Source: an uncultured Bacilli bacterium (GTDB lineage: Bacteria > Bacillota_I > Bacilli_A > RF39 > UBA660). Taken from it: a stretch of DNA of 37,823 nt. Positions 24,825-32,628 of the stretch are shown piece after piece; position 1 is the stretch's first letter; every line of letters begins with the position of its first letter. The stretch is from the NCBI GenBank assembly GCA_910585335.1, contig CAJUCU010000005.1, positions 1-37,823 of the forward strand, written 5' to 3'. The notes under the pieces are model-generated. The model saw only the letters and a list, made by a program, of their open reading frames with translations. It did not search any database and was not told where the DNA came from. Position numbers and translations under genes: made by a program.

Positions 24825-27800
24825 AAACTCTTTCTACTTGAATTTGCCCTTCTACACCATTTAGATCTACCATAGGAGTATCTAGTTCTTTTGACACAAT
24901 AGCAAAAGCAAGGGTTTCTTCTTTTATATAATCACCATAGACTTCTAACATTTGATCAATTTGTTCCATACCATGATAATAAATCGTAATATGATCTGTA
25001 ATTTCAAAATCAGCTTCTTTACGTAGAGATTGAACATGACGCACAAACTCTCGAGCAAGTCCTTCTAAAATAAGTTCTTCTGTCAATGTAGTATCTAATA
25101 CAACACAAGTCTTCTCATTACTGCTAGAAGCATATCCTTCTTTTTGTTTTAAAGTAATAACCACCATATCACTAGTAAGAGAAAAATCTTCTCCTCCAAG
25201 AGACAAAGTAAGAGTACCATTTTGCAATGTTGTAATCTCCTCTTTACTAAGAGTTTGTAACTTTTGTTGCAATTCTTTTATAAGTGGTCCAAGTTCTTTA
25301 CCTAAAATCTTAAAGTTTGGTTTTACAATATAATCTAAATACTGACTCATATCTTCTTGGAAAAGAACTTCTTTTACATTCAATTCTTCTTTAATAATTG
25401 GTAATAAATCAGAGATTTTCTCTTCCTCTTTAGCACTTAGTAATAATGCTTGAATAGGTTGACGTACTTTAATACCAACTTCTTCTCTGGCAAAACGACC
25501 AAGAGAACAAATATCACGAACCAAGTCCATTCTTTCTTCTATTTCAGTATTTAATAACGCTTCTTCTACCACAGGATATTCCGCTAAATGAACAGACTCT
25601 TCTCCTGTTAGCTTTTGATAAATTTCTTCGGCAATATAAGGAGTAATTGGTGCCACTAACTTAGCAAGTGTCACTAACACTTCATATAAAGTAAGATAAA
25701 CTGCCTTTTTAGATTCTGTAAGTTCACTATCCCAAAATCTTCGTCTATTGCTACGGATATACCAATTAGATAAATCATCATTCAAAAATGGAATAATCGC
25801 ACGTGCTACTTTATTTAAGTCATACTCTAAGAAATCTTCATGAACTTCTAGAATAAGACGATGCAATTTCGATATAATAAAACGATCAATATCTTCACGA
25901 GACTCTATTGGAATATCGTATTTTCTAGGATCAATGTCATCAGCATTCGCATACATTTCGAAGAAAGTATATGTATTTTTAAAAGTAGATGTAAACTTAG
26001 AATAAATCTCTTTTAATCCTTCTTCATCAAATTTCAGTGGTGTCCAAACGGGAGAGACATAAGCGAGATAAAAACGAACGGTATCTGCCCCATATTTTTC
26101 CATTGTCGTAAATGGTTCTACGATATTTCCCTTCGATTTACTCATCTTTTTACCTTCAGCATCTTGAACAAGATCATTAACAAGAACATTTTTATAAGGT
26201 GCCACGCCTTTTAAGAAAGTAGAAATAACCAAAAGGGTATAAAACCAACCACGTGTTTGATCAATTCCTTCACAAATAAAGTCAGCTGGAAATTGATCTT
26301 CAAAAATATCTTTATTTTCAAATGGATAATGATATTGTGCAAATGGCATAGAACCAGAGTCAAACCAGCAATCAATAACATCGCTAACACGATTCATAAC
26401 ACCACCACAATCAGGACAGGAAAGATGAACATCATCTACGTAAGGTCGATGTAGCTCAATGCTTTGATCAATATCTTCGATAGCAAGTTCTACAAGTTCT
26501 TCTCTAGAACCAACCATCATATCACGACCACACTCGCATCTCCAAAGAGGAAGTGGTGTTCCCCAATAACGATTACGAGAAATAGCCCAGTCTTTTAAAT
26601 TTAAAAGCCAGTTTTCAAATCTTTTCTCACCTACATAGCTAGGATGCCAACATACTTTTTTATTTGCCTCAATAATCTTATCTTTAAAAGCAGTCGTAGC
26701 AAGATAAAAAGATGGTTTAGCATAATAAATAAGTGGTGTGGAACATCTCCAACAATGTGGATAGTTATGTTTCATCTTTTGCTTTTTAAACAATTTACCA
26801 TTTTCTTTTAAATATTTAATAACATCCAAATCAGCATCAAATACAAAACTGCCTTTCCAAGGTCCTTCTAAATATTTTCCATCTTCTCCAACTGGATTAA
26901 CATAAGGAAGTTTGTATTTTGCACCTACTCTGTTATCATCTTCACCAAAGGCAGGAGCAAGATGAACAATTCCTGTTCCATCTTCCATCGTTACATAATC
27001 GTCCATCGTTACAATAAAAGCACCATCACCAACAGAAATCTCTGGAATCAACTGCTCATATTCCATATATTCCAAATCACGTCCAAGATAAGTTTCAAGA
27101 ATAGAAACATCATCTCCTAAAACATCATGAACCAAAGCCTTCGCTAAAATAAATTGGTTTCCTTCTGATTCTACTCGTACATATTCTGCAGTTGGATTTA
27201 CACAAAGTCCAACATTACTAATTAAAGTCCAAGGAGTCGTAGTCCATACCAAAAAGTATACATCCTCCCCCTTCTTCTTCATTGGCACAATAACAGTATT
27301 CGTATCAATATCTTTATATCCTTGTGCTACTTCATGAGAAGCAAGTCCAGTTCCACATCTAGGACAATATGGTAGTATCTTACTTCCTTCATAAAAGTAT
27401 CCTTCATCAAAAAATTTCTTTAAAATCCACCATTCAGTTTCAATATAATCATTATCATAAGTAACATAAGGATGTTCTAAATCAATAAACTGTCCCATTT
27501 TACGAGTAAGATCTGAAAAAGATTTTTCATTTTTCCAAACACTTTCACGACATTTTTTATTAAATGCTTCAATTCCATATGTTTCAATATCTTTTTTGCC
27601 AGAAAAACCAAGGGACTTTTCTACTTGTAACTCAACAGGAAGACCGTGAGTATCCCAACCAACTTTACGTACCACACGATGTCCTTTCATAGCTTCATAC
27701 TTACAAAAAGAATCTTTTAAAAACTTGGCAAGCATATGATGAAGACCAGGATGACCGTTCGCTGTTGCTGGTCCATCATAGAATACATACTTTTTATCTT

Positions 27801-27909
27801 TTTCTTTAGAATCAATAGATTTTTGAAAAATATTCTCTTTTTCCCAAAAATCTAAATAATCCTTTTCTATTTCTGCAATTGGTTTCTTTTCTAATTTTTC
27901 AAATTTCAT
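24823..27909 (-). CDS. ileS: Isoleucine--tRNA ligase
   Basis: A class I synthetase of 1028 residues. The HIGH-equivalent lies in GPATANGHPGLHHML (GLHH at 55-58) and KMSKS at 588-592. A CP1 editing domain (WTTTPWTL, GTGIVHLAPAFGEDD) and an anticodon-binding C-terminal domain follow. The length and the GHPGLHH variant fit the IleS2-like/eukaryal-type branch often linked with mupirocin resistance; that placement needs a tree. The ATG at 27909 has AGAAGGA upstream and replaces an in-frame ATG at 27930. It follows the exchanger gene by 23 nt, under the isoleucine T-box. Confidence 0.96.
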   Translation of the reverse strand: MKFEKLEKKPIAEIEKDYLDFWEKENIFQKSIDSKEKDKKYVFYDGPATANGHPGLHHMLAKFLKDSFCKYEAMKGHRVVRKVGWDTHGLPVELQVEKSLGFSGKKDIETYGIEAFNKKCRESVWKNEKSFSDLTRKMGQFIDLEHPYVTYDNDYIETEWWILKKFFDEGYFYEGSKILPYCPRCGTGLASHEVAQGYKDIDTNTVIVPMKKKGEDVYFLVWTTTPWTLISNVGLCVNPTAEYVRVESEGNQFILAKALVHDVLGDDVSILETYLGRDLEYMEYEQLIPEISVGDGAFIVTMDDYVTMEDGTGIVHLAPAFGEDDNRVGAKYKLPYVNPVGEDGKYLEGPWKGSFVFDADLDVIKYLKENGKLFKKQKMKHNYPHCWRCSTPLIYYAKPSFYLATTAFKDKIIEANKKVCWHPSYVGEKRFENWLLNLKDWAISRNRYWGTPLPLWRCECGRDMMVGSREELVELAIEDIDQSIELHRPYVDDVHLSCPDCGGVMNRVSDVIDCWFDSGSMPFAQYHYPFENKDIFEDQFPADFICEGIDQTRGWFYTLLVISTFLKGVAPYKNVLVNDLVQDAEGKKMSKSKGNIVEPFTTMEKYGADTVRFYLAYVSPVWTPLKFDEEGLKEIYSKFTSTFKNTYTFFEMYANADDIDPRKYDIPIESREDIDRFIISKLHRLILEVHEDFLEYDLNKVARAIIPFLNDDLSNWYIRSNRRRFWDSELTESKKAVYLTLYEVLVTLAKLVAPITPYIAEEIYQKLTGEESVHLAEYPVVEEALLNTEIEERMDLVRDICSLGRFAREEVGIKVRQPIQALLLSAKEEEKISDLLPIIKEELNVKEVLFQEDMSQYLDYIVKPNFKILGKELGPLIKELQQKLQTLSKEEITTLQNGTLTLSLGGEDFSLTSDMVVITLKQKEGYASSSNEKTCVVLDTTLTEELILEGLAREFVRHVQSLRKEADFEITDHITIYYHGMEQIDQMLEVYGDYIKEETLAFAIVSKELDTPMVDLNGVEGQIQVERV

Positions 27910-27932
27910 AATATTTCCTTCTTTCTTCATTT

Positions 27933-28886
27933 TTATAAAAAGATAACATAACTATAATAAACAACAAATAATATTAAGAATACGATTCCTTCTTTACGAC
28001 TAATCTTGTAATCTTTCCAAGAAAATAGAAACAAAAGTATCGCAGCAATCATCATAACAATTAAATCAACAGAATTAAAAGTTAAATTACGGACACCGCC
28101 AAACAAGGTAATAGGAAGCCCGATAACCATCCCGAAGTTAAAGATATTACTTCCAACAACATTTCCGATTGCAATATCATATTCCCCTTTTCTAGTTGCC
28201 ATAACGCTAGTAACTAGTTCTGGAAGCGAAGTACCAAGTGCAATGATAGTAAGACTGATCATCCTCTCACTAATACCAATTGTTTTCGCTAAAGAAGAAG
28301 CAGAATCAACCACAAAATTACTACCAAGTACGATAGAGATGATACCTACAACAGTAAAAATAATCGCTTTAGGCAGTTTCATGATTACGTCATCGGTCTC
28401 ATCATGATCGACTTTATTTCGCATCATAGAAATTAAATAATAAATAAACACTAAGAAGAACAATAATAGTACTACACCATCACTTCTTGTAAAAGAATTG
28501 ATAAGACTAGGATCAAAAATATGATCAGAAAGTAACACAGCCATCAAAGTAGTAATTAAAAGTGTGATAGGAAGTTCTTTTTTTACTGTATTGTTTTTGA
28601 CAGTCAACGTATGAACACAAGCAGAAACACCTAAAATTAGTAATATATTTAAAATGTTACTACCTATTACATTTCCAAAAACGATATCACCACTACCAGA
28701 AAGCAATGACTTCACACTAACGGCAAACTCAGGAGCAGAAGTTCCAAAGGCAACAATGGTAAGTCCAATTAACATTTTAGAAACTTTAAAGTTTCGAGCA
28801 ATTCCACTAGCACCATCCACAAAAATATCAGCACCCTTAATCAAAATAATAAATCCTAAAATCAATAATAATATTTGCAAAAACAT
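27933..28886 (-). CDS. Calcium/sodium:cation antiporter (CaCA, YrbG-like)
   Basis: The 317-residue protein has about ten hydrophobic spans in two inverted halves. Each half has the alpha-repeat signature: GTSAPEFAVS with GNVIGSNILN, and GTSLPELVTS with GNVVGSNIFN. These mark the K+-dependent or K+-independent Na+/Ca2+ exchanger family; the ions cannot be fixed here. AAGGTGG sits 9 nt before the ATG at 28886; the in-frame TTG at 28910 is rejected. It lies between the isoleucine T-box and ileS. Confidence 0.9.
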   Translation of the reverse strand: MFLQILLLILGFIILIKGADIFVDGASGIARNFKVSKMLIGLTIVAFGTSAPEFAVSVKSLLSGSGDIVFGNVIGSNILNILLILGVSACVHTLTVKNNTVKKELPITLLITTLMAVLLSDHIFDPSLINSFTRSDGVVLLLFFLVFIYYLISMMRNKVDHDETDDVIMKLPKAIIFTVVGIISIVLGSNFVVDSASSLAKTIGISERMISLTIIALGTSLPELVTSVMATRKGEYDIAIGNVVGSNIFNFGMVIGLPITLFGGVRNLTFNSVDLIVMMIAAILLFLFSWKDYKISRKEGIVFLILFVVYYSYVIFL

Positions 28887-28908
28887 CTCTACATTCCACC
28901 TTTCTTCC

Positions 28909-29121
28909 AAAAAAAAGCCTACTCCTTAAGGACGAACATGTCGCGGTACCACCTTAATTCATAGACTATATGCACTTAAAACTATAACGCGTTACCGTTC
29001 TTATCTTATCCATAAGACACACTTGAAAGTGATCTAAAATATACGTCCTTACTTGTTCACACCAACCACAAGTTCTCTTAAAATTCCCTATATTTCCGTC
29101 TTTCGCATCTGTTTTGATTAC
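28909..29121 (-). promoter_or_regulatory. T-box riboswitch, isoleucine type (specifier AUC)
   Basis: Minus strand: the canonical T-box AAGGTGGTACCGCG spans 28955-28942. Stem I has a segment AG-AUC-ACUUU with specifier AUC (29033-29031), an Ile codon. The terminator pairs TTAAGG with CCTTAA and AGTCTA with TAGGCT (one G-U), then a T run at 28915-28909. It agrees with ileS as the second gene downstream. Confidence 0.93.
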
Positions 29122-29127
29122 TATTTA

Positions 29128-29156
29128 CTTATACCATACACTAGAAATAATTGCAA
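29128..29156 (-). promoter_or_regulatory. Promoter of the isoleucine T-box operon
   Basis: Minus strand: TTGCAA (29156-29151), 17-bp spacer, TGGTATAAG with -10 at 29133-29128. Confidence 0.75.
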
Positions 29157-29222
29157 GTACAAGATCGATTCTTTTGTAAAAGAACTGAACGAAACGAATC
29201 CCACCAAAAGTATAAATATCGC

Positions 29223-29945
29223 TCATAAATCTTTCAAATTACAATAAACATCTTGTACATCGTCTAACTCTTCTAGTTGTTCAATCAAGTGATAAACTTT
29301 TTCTTTTCCTTCTTCATCTAACTCTATATAATTATCTGGATTAAAAGTAACTTCACTTGCTAAAAAGTCTACAATACCATTTTGTTCTAATAAATCTTTC
29401 ACATGAATAAAATCTTCTGGTTTGGTAGTAATAAGGTAAGACTCGTCTAACACTTCAAAGTCAGATGCTCCTGCATCAATAGAAGCCATCATTACTTCAT
29501 CCTCATCGTAATCTTTTGGTACTTCAATATTTCCCATACGATGAAACATATAACTAACAGACCCACTCGTTCCAAGATTTCCACCACGTTTATTAAAAGC
29601 ATTGCGCACTTCAGCTGCCGTTCTATTTTTATTATCTGTAAGACAATCTACGATCACTGCAATTCCACCTGGTCCATATCCTTCATAACGAATAGATTCG
29701 TAATTTTCGTCCTTACCAGCACCTTTGGCTTTATCAATTGCTTTTTGAATATTATCTTTTGGCATATTAGCGCCTCTTGCTTTTTCTACCACCATTCTAA
29801 GTGAAGGGTTTTGGTCAATATCAGGAACTCCTAGTTTTGCTGCTACATAAATCTCTTTTGCTAACTTTTGAAATACCTTTCCACGAGCTGCATCGGCCGC
29901 TCCTTTAGCACGATGAATCTTCGCCCATTTAGAATGTCCACTCAT
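29223..29945 (-). CDS. yebC: YebC/PmpR family protein
   Basis: A 240-residue protein with the diagnostic N-terminus SGHSKWAKIHRAKGAADAAR, then KDNIQKAIDKAKG and YEGYGPGGIAVIVDCLTDN. Members act as transcription factors in some bacteria; others help translation of proline-rich stretches, so the exact role is not fixed. AAAGGAGG precedes the ATG. A TGA stop here shows the standard code. No good terminator was found downstream. Confidence 0.95.
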   Translation of the reverse strand: MSGHSKWAKIHRAKGAADAARGKVFQKLAKEIYVAAKLGVPDIDQNPSLRMVVEKARGANMPKDNIQKAIDKAKGAGKDENYESIRYEGYGPGGIAVIVDCLTDNKNRTAAEVRNAFNKRGGNLGTSGSVSYMFHRMGNIEVPKDYDEDEVMMASIDAGASDFEVLDESYLITTKPEDFIHVKDLLEQNGIVDFLASEVTFNPDNYIELDEEGKEKVYHLIEQLEELDDVQDVYCNLKDL

Positions 29946-29956
29946 TTTTATTCCTC

Positions 29957-30017
29957 CTTTAAACTGACATTATAATACCACATTTTTTGCTTTTTTTAAA
30001 GAAATTTAATATAAAAA
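29957..30017 (-). repeat. Direct repeat copy A (61 bp), includes the yebC promoter region
   Basis: A gapless match to copy B at 30913-30973 with 53 of 61 identical positions. It covers the yebC promoter and ends within the AAAGGAGG site. Confidence 0.85.
29969..29974 (-). promoter_or_regulatory. -10 element of yebC
   Basis: TATAAT on the minus strand (29974-29969) about 25 nt before the yebC start; the -35 is weak. Confidence 0.5.
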
Positions 30018-30034
30018 ACTCACCCATTCGATAT

Positions 30035-30064
30035 ATTATACAACGAGTTTAAGATTAAACACAA
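30035..30064 (-). promoter_or_regulatory. Possible outward promoter at the end of the inserted cassette
   Basis: Minus strand: TTGTGT (30064-30059), 18-bp spacer, TATAAT (30040-30035). It points toward yebC. Confidence 0.45.
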
Positions 30065-30104
30065 ACTAATTAGATTTTATATTCCTAAACACAAGGAGAA
30101 AATT

Positions 30105-30137
30105 AAAAAAGGAAGCTTATGCAAAAGCAGCGCTTCC
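30105..30137 (-). terminator. Terminator of the cassette gene
   Basis: GGAAGC/GCTTCC outer stem with a small inner TGC/GCA stem, then TTTTTT on the minus strand. Confidence 0.8.
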
Positions 30138-30181
30138 AAATTAGTATTTTTATACACTCACAAAAAAGTATTTCATCATCT

Positions 30182-30814
30182 TTAATTTTTCACATATACT
30201 TTGCCATCTTTTTTTACATATCCTAAAGCATTGATGATATCTCCATTAAATGTTGCAATTATTTCTTTTGTTGTTTTTGGTGTTCCATTTAATTGTCTAG
30301 TAAGTAATAATTCCTCATTTGCTTTAGTCCATGGTGTAGTTAAATCATAATCGTCCATAATTTTTTTTACTTCATGAATCTCACCATAGACTTTTTGGCT
30401 CAATTGATATGCTGGAACTTCACTCTCTTTTAGCTCATAATAAAAGTCAAATGGCCTTAAAGATATTTTCCCATTCCTATCATCTATTTTTACAATATTT
30501 CCAATGATTCCTAATTCTTTATGATATATTATTTTTTCATTTTCAATGATTTCTTTTAAGTCATCTCTGATTGGATTTTCTTGATCTCCTTTTGAATATA
30601 ATACCTCAAATCCTATATCTAAATATTTTTTCAATTCTCTATTGTATTCATAATCTGGATTTTCTTGAAGAGTCATATATCTATCCAAGCGTTTTATTTC
30701 ATTACGATAATAAACCCAATTTAAAAAGCTAATTTTTTCCTGTTCACTCCAAAATTGATATAACTTTTTTATTTTCCCTTCATATTCATGTATTTCTTCT
30801 ATTTTAAATTCCAT
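30182..30814 (-). CDS. Protein of unknown function, 210 aa (cassette gene)
   Basis: I do not recognise this family. It is soluble and charged, with no signal peptide or membrane span. The N-terminal third is helical and rich in Lys, Glu and Tyr. A middle segment (IIGNIVKIDDRNGKISLRPFDF) looks beta-rich. The C-terminus (TTKEIIATFNGDIINALGYVKKDGKVYVKN) is compact. GAGGAG precedes the ATG and a strong terminator follows. The gene sits alone between two 61-bp direct repeats, so it may be a recent insertion; no integrase or transposase is present. Confidence 0.75.
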   Translation of the reverse strand: MEFKIEEIHEYEGKIKKLYQFWSEQEKISFLNWVYYRNEIKRLDRYMTLQENPDYEYNRELKKYLDIGFEVLYSKGDQENPIRDDLKEIIENEKIIYHKELGIIGNIVKIDDRNGKISLRPFDFYYELKESEVPAYQLSQKVYGEIHEVKKIMDDYDLTTPWTKANEELLLTRQLNGTPKTTKEIIATFNGDIINALGYVKKDGKVYVKN

Positions 30815-30912
30815 ATATGTTTTCTCCTCATATAATATGTTTAATAAGATTAAAGGAAAGCTGAAAACATTTTCAAGGAAATAAAAATTTACCTTGACAT
30901 ATTACCAGATAA

Positions 30913-30973
30913 CTTTAAACTAACATCATAATACCACATTTTCTCTATGTTTTAAAGAACTTTAATATAAAAA
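30913..30973 (-). repeat. Direct repeat copy B (61 bp)
   Basis: It matches copy A at 53 of 61 positions. Its -10 reads TATGAT (30930-30925) instead of TATAAT, and no ribosome site or yebC start follows, so it looks like a decayed yebC promoter. Confidence 0.85.
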
Positions 30974-30994
30974 GAACCGATTAACGTTTCTTTT
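30970..30994 (-). terminator. Terminator of the sigma-70-like gene
   Basis: AAAAGAA stem with one mismatch and two more pairs around a TTAAT loop that includes the stop codon, followed by T-rich sequence. Confidence 0.6.
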
Positions 30995-32183
30995 GAAACA
31001 CTGGTTCTTTTACAGTTTGATTCCTATTAGTATAATCTAAATCAGTATTAGGAGAAACATCTAAATATAATATATCTTTTGCTTCTAATCCGTTTCGATA
31101 TTTAGAGTTCACTTCATCGATACTCTCATATGAACGCGTCTCATCACAAAAATAATCAGTCTTTTCTAATGTTCCTCTTATAGTATGATCAAAGTCATCA
31201 AGGAAAGAAGTAGAAACGCTATGATAAAGAGTAGCATAATCTTCTGCTGCCAATTCTTGCTTATAATGATAAAGCGCAAAACGTAACTTTGGACTAATCG
31301 GCTTAAGTTCCTCTATATCTGTAATGTCATATCCATATTTTTGAAATGTTTCTTTTTGAATTTCCTGAACAAAAGGAGCAATTTTTTTCAATGCTCTTGT
31401 TTTTAAATTAAAAACTACTTTCCTTGAAATCTCAAGTTCTTTAGCGATTTCTGCTTGTTTCTTAGAAACATCACTAATAATGTTATGATAAATAATATAA
31501 TAACTTCTTCTATCTAGTAGCTCATAAAGACCCTTCATCAAAAGCAAAGTATCCCTATTTTTCTCCCACTCTGAAAAGTCATCTCCTGGTTGAGAAATAC
31601 TGTCTTCTAATTCGTATTGAAAACTATCACTTTTATTACGAGTGGAATCCGTTAATACACAGTTCAAAGAAACTAAATTAACACGATCTGCATCTTTCAT
31701 GATTCGCATTCTATCCCTACCAAATCCAGTGGCTTTCATTATCTCCTCATCAGAAACCACAGTATCTTTGTTTTGTTGTAAACTTTCTAGCGCTGTTTTA
31801 TACTTACTATAATTTTTCCTAGTTACATAAGGAATATAGACAGAATACCCTATATTATTGACTTTCCCAAAAATAGAACGATTCATAGAAGAAGTAACAT
31901 AAGTAGATAGTTGTGTATCACTATTCATATCAAAAGATTTAATTGCCCCCATTAAAATCAAAACATTTTCCTGAATCAAGTCATCAAAACTGACTCCAGT
32001 TGGAAGACTATATTTCTTTTTATAATTATGCGCACTCTGCAGTACTAATCCTAAATTAGAACGAACTAGCTTCTGTAACGCTTCTTGATCGCCATATTTT
32101 TGATATCGTTCCAATAAAATACGTTCTTCAGAATCACCTAATAAAGAATCATGAAAATAATCATCATAATAATCACGCATCAT
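30981..32183 (-). CDS. Sigma-70-like protein with a long C-terminal extension
   Basis: Residues 24-108 resemble sigma region 2: LVRSNLGLVLQSAHNY, FDDLIQENVLILMGAIKSFD and QLSTYVTSSMNRSI. The usual Trp-rich WWIRQ is missing. Residues 112-175 resemble region 3. Residues 215-268 resemble region 4 with a helix-turn-helix (KKQAEIAKELEISRKVVFNLKTRALKKI). About 130 further residues have no match I recognise. It could be an alternative sigma factor or a derived regulator. GAGGGGG precedes the ATG, and a consensus TTGACA promoter lies upstream. Regulon and signal are unknown. Confidence 0.75.
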   Translation of the reverse strand: MMRDYYDDYFHDSLLGDSEERILLERYQKYGDQEALQKLVRSNLGLVLQSAHNYKKKYSLPTGVSFDDLIQENVLILMGAIKSFDMNSDTQLSTYVTSSMNRSIFGKVNNIGYSVYIPYVTRKNYSKYKTALESLQQNKDTVVSDEEIMKATGFGRDRMRIMKDADRVNLVSLNCVLTDSTRNKSDSFQYELEDSISQPGDDFSEWEKNRDTLLLMKGLYELLDRRSYYIIYHNIISDVSKKQAEIAKELEISRKVVFNLKTRALKKIAPFVQEIQKETFQKYGYDITDIEELKPISPKLRFALYHYKQELAAEDYATLYHSVSTSFLDDFDHTIRGTLEKTDYFCDETRSYESIDEVNSKYRNGLEAKDILYLDVSPNTDLDYTNRNQTVKEPVFQKKR

Positions 32184-32208
32184 AAAACCCCCTCAAAATT
32201 TCTAGCAT

Positions 32209-32237
32209 ATTTTAACATAAAAACTTAGTTTTGTCAA
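32209..32237 (-). promoter_or_regulatory. Sigma-A promoter of the sigma-70-like gene
   Basis: Minus strand: TTGACA (32237-32232), 17-bp spacer, TAAAAT (32214-32209). Its -35 overlaps the opposing -35 by 5 bp. Confidence 0.8.
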
Positions 32238-32259
32238 TTCTAAATGGTAATGGTATAAT
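32231..32259 (+). promoter_or_regulatory. Sigma-A promoter of the DUF192-like gene
   Basis: Plus strand: TTGTCA (32231-32236), 17-bp spacer, TGGTATAAT with -10 at 32254-32259. Confidence 0.8.
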
Positions 32260-32280
32260 AATAAAAGAAAGAGGAGAAAC

Positions 32281-32607
32281 ATGAAAGCAATTATAGATAA
32301 AAAAACAATTCCCCTTCATGTATTAACAAAAAAGTGGGAACGAATCAAAGGATACACTTGGTATTTAGATAAAATAACAGAAGGACTATGCTATCCTAAA
32401 AAAAGATATTTCAGTACTTACTTCTACTGTCAAAAAGTAGATATTGTCATGACAGACAAAAATTATAAAATATTATATTTATATAAAAACTTAAAAAGTG
32501 AAAAAAGAATCTTTTTTAAAAGAAAAGTATATTACACCTTTGTTCTTCCTGCTAACAGTTGCCAAAATCTAAATATAGGAGACACACTCAAAATAAAAGA
32601 GAAATAG
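32281..32607 (+). CDS. Small DUF192-like protein
   Basis: 108 residues. The order YFSTYFYCQKVDIVMTDKNYKILYLYKN, then VYYTFVLPANSCQNLNIGDTLKI, resembles DUF192 (an F..M...IDIVF core followed by a VLELPAG..LGI.GD end). The usual FWMKNT is not present, so it is a divergent member at best. There is no leader peptide. GAGGAG precedes the ATG. Function unknown. Confidence 0.65.
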   Translation: MKAIIDKKTIPLHVLTKKWERIKGYTWYLDKITEGLCYPKKRYFSTYFYCQKVDIVMTDKNYKILYLYKNLKSEKRIFFKRKVYYTFVLPANSCQNLNIGDTLKIKEK

Positions 32608-32627
32608 CCATACCATTTCTCTTTTTT
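32595..32627. terminator. Bidirectional terminator between the DUF192-like gene and obg
   Basis: AAAAGAGAAAT/ATTTCTCTTTT, a perfect 11-bp stem with a 9-nt loop. The T tail is better on the plus strand. Confidence 0.85.
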
Positions 32628-32628
32628 G

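Noticed and set aside
29053..29247. A 64-codon plus-strand ORF
   Set aside because: It runs antisense through the isoleucine T-box leader and its promoter and has no ribosome-binding site.
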